Shown here: piece after piece, positions 6,489-11,248 of the stretch
How positions within the stretch are numbered: the stretch's first letter is position 1
Layout: each line of letters begins with the position of its first letter
The notes under the pieces: model-generated
The model's input: only the letters and a program-made list of their open reading frames with translations
What the model was told of the DNA's origin: nothing
Database searches by the model: none
Translations under genes and position numbers: made by a program
From: Miltoncostaeales bacterium
GTDB lineage: Bacteria; Actinomycetota; Thermoleophilia; Miltoncostaeales; Miltoncostaeaceae
Assembly: GCA_030829765.1 (NCBI GenBank)
Contig: JAUROO010000109.1
Coordinates: 1-11,248, forward strand
DNA: 11,248 bases
Direction: 5' to 3'

Positions 6489-6773
6489 ATGGCCACCACC
6501 GCGTCAGGGCCACCCAGCCACGAGCAGATCATGAAGCGCCTGCGGCGCGCGGAGGGCCAACTGCGCGGGGTGCAGCGCATGCTGGACGAGGACGCGCCGT
6601 GCGATGACGTGCTCGTGCAGCTCGCGGCCGTCACCGCGGCACTCGATCAGGTGGGCCTGCACCTCATCGGCCGGAGGCTGCGGCAGTGCCAGCAGGCCGA
6701 CGGCACGATGTGCGCTGCCGAGCTCGAGCAGGGGCTCACCACGCTACTGCGGCACACCCGACTGGCCCGCTAG
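6489..6773 (+). CDS. CsoR/FrmR/CstR-family transcriptional repressor with Cys-Arg-Cys site
   Basis: This 94-residue all-helical repressor has the DUF156 signature: KRLRRAEGQLRGVQRML (16-32), C38, then ALDQVGLHLIGRRLRQC ending at C67. The C38-C67 spacing of 29 equals C36-C65 in Mycobacterium tuberculosis CsoR. At the place of the copper ligand H61 this protein has R63, so the Cys-His-Cys fingerprint is lost. It also lacks the RcnR pattern. From memory, the persulfide sensor CstR likewise keeps both cysteines without this His. An extra C75 lies in GTMCAAE. A thiol or reactive-sulfur sensor is therefore more likely than a copper sensor; formaldehyde sensing (FrmR-like) is less likely. A candidate operator precedes trxB, at the head of the same operon. 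ATG 6489 follows fmdB by 5 bases. The 3' end overlaps the convergent membrane gene by 30 bases. Confidence 0.88.
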   Translation: MATTASGPPSHEQIMKRLRRAEGQLRGVQRMLDEDAPCDDVLVQLAAVTAALDQVGLHLIGRRLRQCQQADGTMCAAELEQGLTTLLRHTRLAR

Positions 6774-7760
6774 ACGCGCCGGCAGCAGGGCCGGCAGGGC
6801 ATCGGGGCGCATGAGGCGCTCAACGCCGATCACAGCCAGGCACGAGATCGTGCCGGTGACGCCGATGACCCCCACGTGCCCCTGCAGGGGACCCTCGAAG
6901 TGCAGCATGAAGGCGCCATAGAGGGCGCCCGCAAGGCCCAGCCAGACGGCGGAGGGCAGGCGGCGCAGTGAGGTACCGCCCACGAAGGTGCCGCCGAACC
7001 ACGCCGTGGCCAGCACGGTGCCGGTGGCGCCCATGTCCGCGAGCGCCACCACCCCGCAGACGAACAGCGACGGTAGCCCCGAGGCCAGGTTGAAGCCCCA
7101 CGCCGCCCGGTTCATCAGCGTCCAGGTGATGAGGGCGGCGAAGGCGCCGATGGGGATCACCGCGGCATGCGCCATGCCGTTGACGGCGGGCAGCAGCACG
7201 GCGTTGTGTTCCTCGCCGGTGAGGGAGGCCAACGTGTAGATGGCCGACGACGCCATGAAGCCCACGACACCCATGCGTCCGCCCACGCCATCCATCACGG
7301 CCGGGCCGATGAGGGTCCACAGCAGGCCCGCCAGGCCGCCCGCTACCAGCACCCAGTACCAGGACAGGGTGATCGCCGGCGTCAGGAGGCCCACGAACGA
7401 CCCCGCATAACCGGCTCCCGCGGAGAGGGCATCGAGTGGTCCGCCCGGCAGCGCCATCACGCCCAGGCTGGTGGCCACCAACGCCGCGGCCACCAGCTGG
7501 GGTATCTCCATCTCGCGTGCCATGAACAGGGTGATCGACGTGGCCCCCAGCGCCACCACCACCTCGCGCAGCCGGGGACGCGGCACCGGCAGTGAGGTGC
7601 GCAGCGTGATCACGGCGCCGAACACGGCAAGCACCCCGACCGCGAACACCGCCGCGAGTGGCAGGGGCTCGGCGCCCAGCACGAACGCCAGCAGGTACAT
7701 GGTGGCCATCGTCGCGGCGACGACGAGGCCGAGCAGGTAGGTGATGCGCGTGGGTGTCAT
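6744..7760 (-). CDS. Polytopic membrane protein of unknown function with internal duplication
   Basis: I do not recognise this 338-residue protein. It has about ten hydrophobic helices rich in Gly, Ala and Leu and no soluble domain. Two regions align with each other. Y118-AGSFVGLLTP with W136-VLVAGGLAGLLW and G161-RMGVVGF resembles W254-FGGTFVGGTS with W273-LGLAGALYGAF and H295-VGVIGV. The shared pattern is GxFVGxT, then W-x-x-x-AGxxxG, then a GxxGVxG stretch. Internal repeats are common in channels and secondary carriers, so transport is a reasonable but unproven guess. The only cysteines are C235 and C307. ATG 7760 overlaps the upstream HAD gene's stop as ATGA, so the two are coupled. The 3' end overlaps the convergent CsoR-family gene by 30 bases, with no terminator visible between them. 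Confidence 0.78.
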   Translation of the reverse strand: MTPTRITYLLGLVVAATMATMYLLAFVLGAEPLPLAAVFAVGVLAVFGAVITLRTSLPVPRPRLREVVVALGATSITLFMAREMEIPQLVAAALVATSLGVMALPGGPLDALSAGAGYAGSFVGLLTPAITLSWYWVLVAGGLAGLLWTLIGPAVMDGVGGRMGVVGFMASSAIYTLASLTGEEHNAVLLPAVNGMAHAAVIPIGAFAALITWTLMNRAAWGFNLASGLPSLFVCGVVALADMGATGTVLATAWFGGTFVGGTSLRRLPSAVWLGLAGALYGAFMLHFEGPLQGHVGVIGVTGTISCLAVIGVERLMRPDALPALLPARLAGQSGVPQ

Positions 7761-8437
7761 GGGGCAATGCCCGTCGCCGCGTGATCGAGGGAGTGGACGA
7801 CGTCGGGGCCGCGCAGCGTACCGGTGCGGTCCAGCAGCACGGCCCGCATGCCGGCCGCGCGCGCGCCCTCGTAGTCCTCGCGGCGCCGGTCACCCACGTG
7901 CAGCACCGCGGCGGGCTCCACCTCCATGTCCCGGGCCGCCTGCAGGAAGATCTCCGGGTCGGGCTTGGCGGCGCCGACCGCAGCGCTCGCCAGCACGGCG
8001 GCAAAGCGATCGGCCACCCCCAGACGCGCCAGGTGCCCCCCGAGGGCCGAGTCCCAGTTGCTCACCACCGCCATGCGCACCCCCCGGGCGTCCAGCGCAT
8101 CGAGCAGGCCCGGTACGTCATAGTGCAGCCGGAAGCGCAGCGATCGCAGGAGCATCTGCGTGGCGGTGGCCGGCCCGGGACCCGCCGGCCCGAGCGCGTC
8201 CGCCAGCACCGCGCCGCACTCGGCGCGCAGTTCGGCCACGCCCGCGGCATCCGTGCCGATGTGCATGCGTGCCCGGTAGTGGGCGATCTCCCGGCGCAGG
8301 GCGTCCTCCACCACGTCCCCGGGGATCGCGTATCCGTCGTCGGCGAGCGCCGCACACAGCAGGGGTGCCGGGGGATCCATGGCGATGAGCGTGCCGAAGG
8401 CATCGAGGGTCACCGCGCGGGTGGGCATGGCGGTCAT
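7757..8437 (-). CDS. HAD-superfamily hydrolase
   Basis: This 226-residue protein has the four HAD motifs. Motif I is L11-D12-A-F-G-T-L, with D12 as nucleophile. Motif II is V124-V-S126-N-W-D. Motif III is K158 in GAAKPDPEIF. Motif IV is H180-V-G-D183-R-R-R-E-D188. A helical cap lies between motifs I and II (about 20-105). The second Asp of motif I, the general acid of HAD phosphatases, is F14. The DAFGTL form is closest to 2-haloacid dehalogenase and REG-2/HDHD3-like members, so the reaction may not be plain phosphate ester hydrolysis. The substrate is unknown. ATG 8437 was chosen over ATG 8428 because TACCCT ends exactly 8 bases before it, as at the other leaderless starts. The gene overlaps the downstream membrane protein gene by 4 bases. 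Confidence 0.88.
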   Translation of the reverse strand: MTAMPTRAVTLDAFGTLIAMDPPAPLLCAALADDGYAIPGDVVEDALRREIAHYRARMHIGTDAAGVAELRAECGAVLADALGPAGPGPATATQMLLRSLRFRLHYDVPGLLDALDARGVRMAVVSNWDSALGGHLARLGVADRFAAVLASAAVGAAKPDPEIFLQAARDMEVEPAAVLHVGDRRREDYEGARAAGMRAVLLDRTGTLRGPDVVHSLDHAATGIAP

Positions 8438-8445
8438 GGCCGTGC

Positions 8446-8451
8446 AGGGTA
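8446..8451 (-). promoter_or_regulatory. Putative leaderless -10 element for the HAD-membrane protein unit
   Basis: On the minus strand TACCCT is followed by 8 bases (GCACGGCC) and ATG 8437, with no Shine-Dalgarno between. The -10 on the opposite strand (8492-8497) is exactly 40 bp away. With 17-bp spacers, both promoters would place their -35 on the same hexamer at 8469-8474 (AACGGT on +), though that hexamer is a poor match to TTGACA. Confidence 0.5.
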
Positions 8452-8491
8452 AGCGGCAACCGGCGCGAACGGTCCGGTGCGGGGACGGTCC

Positions 8492-8497
8492 TATACT
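8492..8497 (+). promoter_or_regulatory. Putative leaderless -10 element for the 8506-PBP unit
   Basis: TATACT is a near-consensus -10 and ends exactly 8 bases before GTG 8506 (CGGCGCCC between), with no ribosome-binding site. This is the strongest of the four leaderless-type promoters in the window. The gap 8438-8505 holds only this promoter and its divergent partner. Confidence 0.65.
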
Positions 8498-8505
8498 CGG
8501 CGCCC

Positions 8506-9021
8506 GTGCCCGCGCCTGCCGCAATGACGACCCACGACGCCCCACGCACCCGCCGCATTCCCGGGCCCGCCGTCGCCGCCATGATCGCGGGCGGGGCCAT
8601 CGTCGCCTTCTGGGCACCATCGCTTGCAGCCACCGCCTACGCCGAGCGGCCGGCCTCCGACTACCTGGCCAACCCCGCCGCGGGGTGGGCGTTCCTGTGG
8701 GAGGCCGCGGTCGCATCCCGGAATCCACGCCTCGGCACCGCCGATGCCGCGTGGCAGCAGGCCTCCCAGGCCTGGGCCGGGGCACCGGCCGTGGCCTCGG
8801 ACGTGTCGCTGCGGGCGATCCCGGATGACTGGACCGTCCCGGTGCCCACGGGCGGCACCGGGCCGTTGCCCGCACGCCGCACGGTGCAGGTGGACGATGA
8901 GCTCAACTGGGTGGTCACCGGACGGGTCAACGGTGGGCCGCCGCAGGTGATCGGCCTGCTCGACTACCGCACGGGCCGCGTGGCCTGGGACATCCGACCG
9001 GTCGCGGGCAGGGCGCGATGA
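8506..9021 (+). CDS. Membrane-anchored or secreted protein of unknown function, coupled to the PBP gene
   Basis: I do not recognise this 171-residue protein. It has a short basic segment (T11 to R17), one hydrophobic stretch at about 20-46 rich in Ala and Gly, then about 125 hydrophilic residues with six Trp and no Cys. The stretch may be an N-in membrane anchor or a signal peptide cut near ATAYA-E47; either places the rest outside the cytoplasm. The C-terminal part (RTVQVDDELNWVVTGRVNG ... VIGLLDYRTGRVAWDI) reads like a small beta-rich domain. GTG 8506 is set by the TATACT box 8 bases upstream; Met7 is an alternative. The stop overlaps the PBP start as ATGA, so coupled translation and a role near the cell wall are plausible but unproven. 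Confidence 0.7.
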   Translation: MPAPAAMTTHDAPRTRRIPGPAVAAMIAGGAIVAFWAPSLAATAYAERPASDYLANPAAGWAFLWEAAVASRNPRLGTADAAWQQASQAWAGAPAVASDVSLRAIPDDWTVPVPTGGTGPLPARRTVQVDDELNWVVTGRVNGGPPQVIGLLDYRTGRVAWDIRPVAGRAR

Positions 9022-11219
9022 GGATCGACCGCATGCGCCGACGCCGCGAGGGCCGCGCACGCCATGGGCGCATCGGCGCCGGCAAGGTGATCCTGATGGC
9101 CCTGATCGTGCTGGGCACCGTGCTGGGGGTGGGCTTTGCCACCGGCTACCAGCAGGTGGTGAGCGACCTTCCCGAGATCGACGACCTCAAGCCCGTGGGG
9201 CTTGGCCAGAACACGCGGATCTATGACCGCAACGGCAAGCTGCTCGGGTACATCGCCGGCGTCACCAACCGCACCGAACTTCCGCTGTCGCGCATGCCCA
9301 TCTCCCTGCGCGAGGCCACCATCGCGATCGAGGACAAGCGGTTCTACGAGCATGACGGCGTCGACTGGGTGCGCGTGGTGGGCGCCGCGGCACGGAACGC
9401 GCTCAGCAACGACGGGCTGCGGCAGGGCGGCAGCACCATCACCATGCAGCTGGTGAAGAACCTCTACGACCCCGACGCCCCGCGTGATATCGCGCAGAAG
9501 ATCAAGGAGGCCCACCTCGCGCAGGAGGTGGAGAGGCGCTTCACCAAGGAGCAGATCCTCGCCAAGTACCTGAACGGCGTCTTCTACGGGCAGAACGCCG
9601 TGGGGGTGCAGGCGGCATCGCTCACGTACTTCGACAAGCCCGTGTGGGCGATCAGCCTCCCGCAGGCGGCTCTCCTCGCCGGCCTGCCGCAGGCACCTTC
9701 CGCCTACAACCCATTCGTGAACCCCAACGACGCCCGGGCGCGCCGCAACACCGTGCTGCAGGAGATGGCCAACCAGGGGTACATCACGCAGGCAGAGGCC
9801 GACGAGGCCAAGGCATCGGACCTCCAGCTGAAGCGCGGCCGCACGTACGAGCGCAAGAAGGAGGGCTACTTCTTCGACTACGTGCGGCAGGAGTTGATCG
9901 ACGAATACGGCGACGAGCGCGTGCAGCAGGGCGGCCTGAAGGTGCGCACCACCATCGACCCGAAGCTGCAGCGCGCTGCCGAGCAGGCCATCGCCCGCAA
10001 TCTCGGGCAGCCCGGTGACCCCGCAGCGGCCGTGGTGCTCCTGGATGCCCGCACGGGGTACATCCGCGCCATGGCCACCAGCACCGAGTACGGCAAGGAC
10101 AGCCAGTTCAACTACGCGGCTCAGGCGCGGCGCCAGCCCGGGTCCACCTTCAAGACCTTCGTGCTCACCCGCGCCATCGCCGACGGCATCAACCCGTACT
10201 CGACCATCTACGACAGCAAGCCCATCGACATCGACGACCCCAAGTGGGGTCCGATCGAGGTGGCCACGTATTCCAAGTCCTACCGCGGGGCCACTCCCAT
10301 CGCGCGGGCCACACTGTCGTCGGACAACTCGGTGTACATCCAGATGACGCTCGACGTGGGGCCCGACCGCGTGGTCAACATGGCGCGGCGGATGGGCGTG
10401 GAGAGCACGTTGCCGGTGGTGCCGTCCATCGGCCTGGGATCCGGCGAGGTGACGCCGCTCGAGATGGCCGCGGCCTACGCGCCGCTGGCCAACGGCGGGT
10501 ACCGCGTGAAGCCGGTCGCAATGACCGATCTGGGCGAGGGCATTCCCAAGGGCGACCTGGCCACGCCGAAGCGCACCCGCGTGTTCCCCGACGGGGTGGC
10601 ATATGAGGTGACGCGCATCCTGCGCAGCAACGTGACGGGCGGCACCGGCACCGCGGCCAACATCGGCGGGGCCGTGGCCGGCAAGACGGGCACGACCGAT
10701 GACTACACCGACGCATGGTTCGTCGGCTATACGCCCAAGTACGTGTGCGCCGTGTGGGTGGGCTACCCCAACGACGACGGGGTGCGGCGCAGCATGACCA
10801 GCGTGCACGGCATCACCGTGGCCGGCGGCACGTTCCCGGCGCGCATCTGGGGCGACTTCATGCGCACGGTCACGGCGAAGGACGGCGAAATCGACTGGCC
10901 GCTGCCCAAGAACGCCGTCGAGTGGTCGGCGTTCTCATCCGACTTCACCGAATCGGCCGGCTCGTACGTGGTGAGCTCGGCGAAGAGCACCAGTACCGCG
11001 GACACGACCACGAAGACAAAGCCCGGCACCACCACGACCGCGCCCGCCACCACGACGCCGACGGCGCCGGCACCCACGGCACCGGCGCCTGCTCCTGCAC
11101 CTGCACCTGCACCTGCTCCGGCCCCGGCGCCTGCGCCTGCGCCTGCTCCGGCACCTGCGCCAGCCCCGGCGCCTGCACCGGCACCTGCTCCGGCACCTGC
11201 GCCAGCGCCAAACCCCTAG
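9018..11219 (+). CDS. Class A penicillin-binding protein (glycosyltransferase GT51 plus transpeptidase)
   Basis: This 733-residue bifunctional enzyme polymerises lipid II and cross-links peptidoglycan outside the membrane. A basic cytoplasmic tail (1-20) and one TM helix (about 22-43) come first. The GT51 domain (about 60-250) has E105 in IEDKRFYEHDGVD, then QGGSTITMQLVKN, KEQILAKYLN and YFDKPVW. The transpeptidase domain (about 335-620) has S376-T-F-K379 (nucleophile Ser), S435-D-N437 and K556-T-G-T559. After about 650 comes a Thr/Ser/Lys-rich linker and 22 consecutive Ala-Pro dipeptides (688-731), ending Asn-Pro. All catalytic motifs are intact. ATG 9018 overlaps the upstream gene's stop and directly precedes a normal N-terminus. 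It resembles PBP1A/PonA, but I give no symbol because paralogues are common. No terminator is visible in the remaining 29 bases. Confidence 0.95.
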   Translation: MRIDRMRRRREGRARHGRIGAGKVILMALIVLGTVLGVGFATGYQQVVSDLPEIDDLKPVGLGQNTRIYDRNGKLLGYIAGVTNRTELPLSRMPISLREATIAIEDKRFYEHDGVDWVRVVGAAARNALSNDGLRQGGSTITMQLVKNLYDPDAPRDIAQKIKEAHLAQEVERRFTKEQILAKYLNGVFYGQNAVGVQAASLTYFDKPVWAISLPQAALLAGLPQAPSAYNPFVNPNDARARRNTVLQEMANQGYITQAEADEAKASDLQLKRGRTYERKKEGYFFDYVRQELIDEYGDERVQQGGLKVRTTIDPKLQRAAEQAIARNLGQPGDPAAAVVLLDARTGYIRAMATSTEYGKDSQFNYAAQARRQPGSTFKTFVLTRAIADGINPYSTIYDSKPIDIDDPKWGPIEVATYSKSYRGATPIARATLSSDNSVYIQMTLDVGPDRVVNMARRMGVESTLPVVPSIGLGSGEVTPLEMAAAYAPLANGGYRVKPVAMTDLGEGIPKGDLATPKRTRVFPDGVAYEVTRILRSNVTGGTGTAANIGGAVAGKTGTTDDYTDAWFVGYTPKYVCAVWVGYPNDDGVRRSMTSVHGITVAGGTFPARIWGDFMRTVTAKDGEIDWPLPKNAVEWSAFSSDFTESAGSYVVSSAKSTSTADTTTKTKPGTTTTAPATTTPTAPAPTAPAPAPAPAPAPAPAPAPAPAPAPAPAPAPAPAPAPAPAPAPAPNP
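11079..11210 (+). repeat. Hexameric (GCN CCN)22 tract encoding an Ala-Pro tail
   Basis: Twenty-two units of Ala-Pro codons run without interruption in frame, with all third positions of Ala and mainly CCT, CCG and CCA for Pro varying between units. Because the third bases are mixed, the protein sequence looks selected rather than freshly expanded by slippage. The tract ends six bases before the TAG stop. It is the likely source of assembly or length variation between strains. Confidence 0.9.
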
Positions 11220-11248
11220 GGGTCGCCGTGCTCTGCACCCCCGGTGCG

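Noticed and set aside
8964..10808. 614-codon open frame on the minus strand opposite the PBP
   Set aside because: The composition is His/Val/Arg-rich shadow sequence, and the plus strand encodes a PBP with intact motifs over the same bases.
11213..11222. CCCCTAGGGG palindrome over the PBP stop codon as a terminator
   Set aside because: It has no loop, no T-tract and is only 10 bp; it arises from CCC-TAG followed by G-rich sequence.

Overview
The window is GC-rich, densely packed bacterial DNA with many GTG starts, 4-base ATGA/GTGA gene overlaps and apparently leaderless promoters. This style fits Actinomycetota best. A deep-branching class such as Thermoleophilia is possible, but that is only a guess. 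I see no tRNA, rRNA, CRISPR array, insertion sequence or phage gene. The window looks chromosomal, with two membrane proteins of unknown function and a striking intergenic palindrome.

Layout. (1) Positions 1-412, + strand: the 3' end of a thiol-peroxidase-like gene, then a YciI-type small protein. (2) 413-568: a convergent gap almost filled by a 116-bp nested palindrome with perfect 27-bp outer arms. (3) 569-4268, - strand: three overlapping genes, transcribed as a DHA2-type MFS exporter, a second MFS transporter, then rlmN. (4) 4269-4320: a 52-bp divergent promoter region. (5) 4321-6773, + strand: a four-helix membrane protein of unknown function, then trxB, trxA, an FmdB-type zinc ribbon and a CsoR-family repressor. 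(6) 6744-8437, - strand: a HAD hydrolase overlapping a ten-helix membrane protein that carries an internal duplication. (7) 8438-8505: a second divergent promoter region. (8) 8506-11219, + strand: a membrane-anchored protein of unknown function overlapping a class A penicillin-binding protein, which ends in 22 uninterrupted Ala-Pro dipeptides.

The most interesting unit is trxB-trxA-fmdB-csoR. The repressor keeps the two cysteines of the CsoR fingerprint at exactly the expected spacing, but has Arg in place of the copper-binding His. That is closer to the persulfide sensor CstR than to a copper sensor. A 17-bp ATACC-N9-TAT sequence of the CsoR operator type overlaps the Shine-Dalgarno of trxB. 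Together these suggest a self-regulated thioredoxin operon that responds to reactive sulfur or thiol stress. The sites are read from the sequence; the regulation is inferred.

A second theme is promoter architecture. All four genes that start at the two divergent gaps have a -10-like hexamer ending exactly 8 bases before the start codon, the arrangement expected of leaderless mRNAs.
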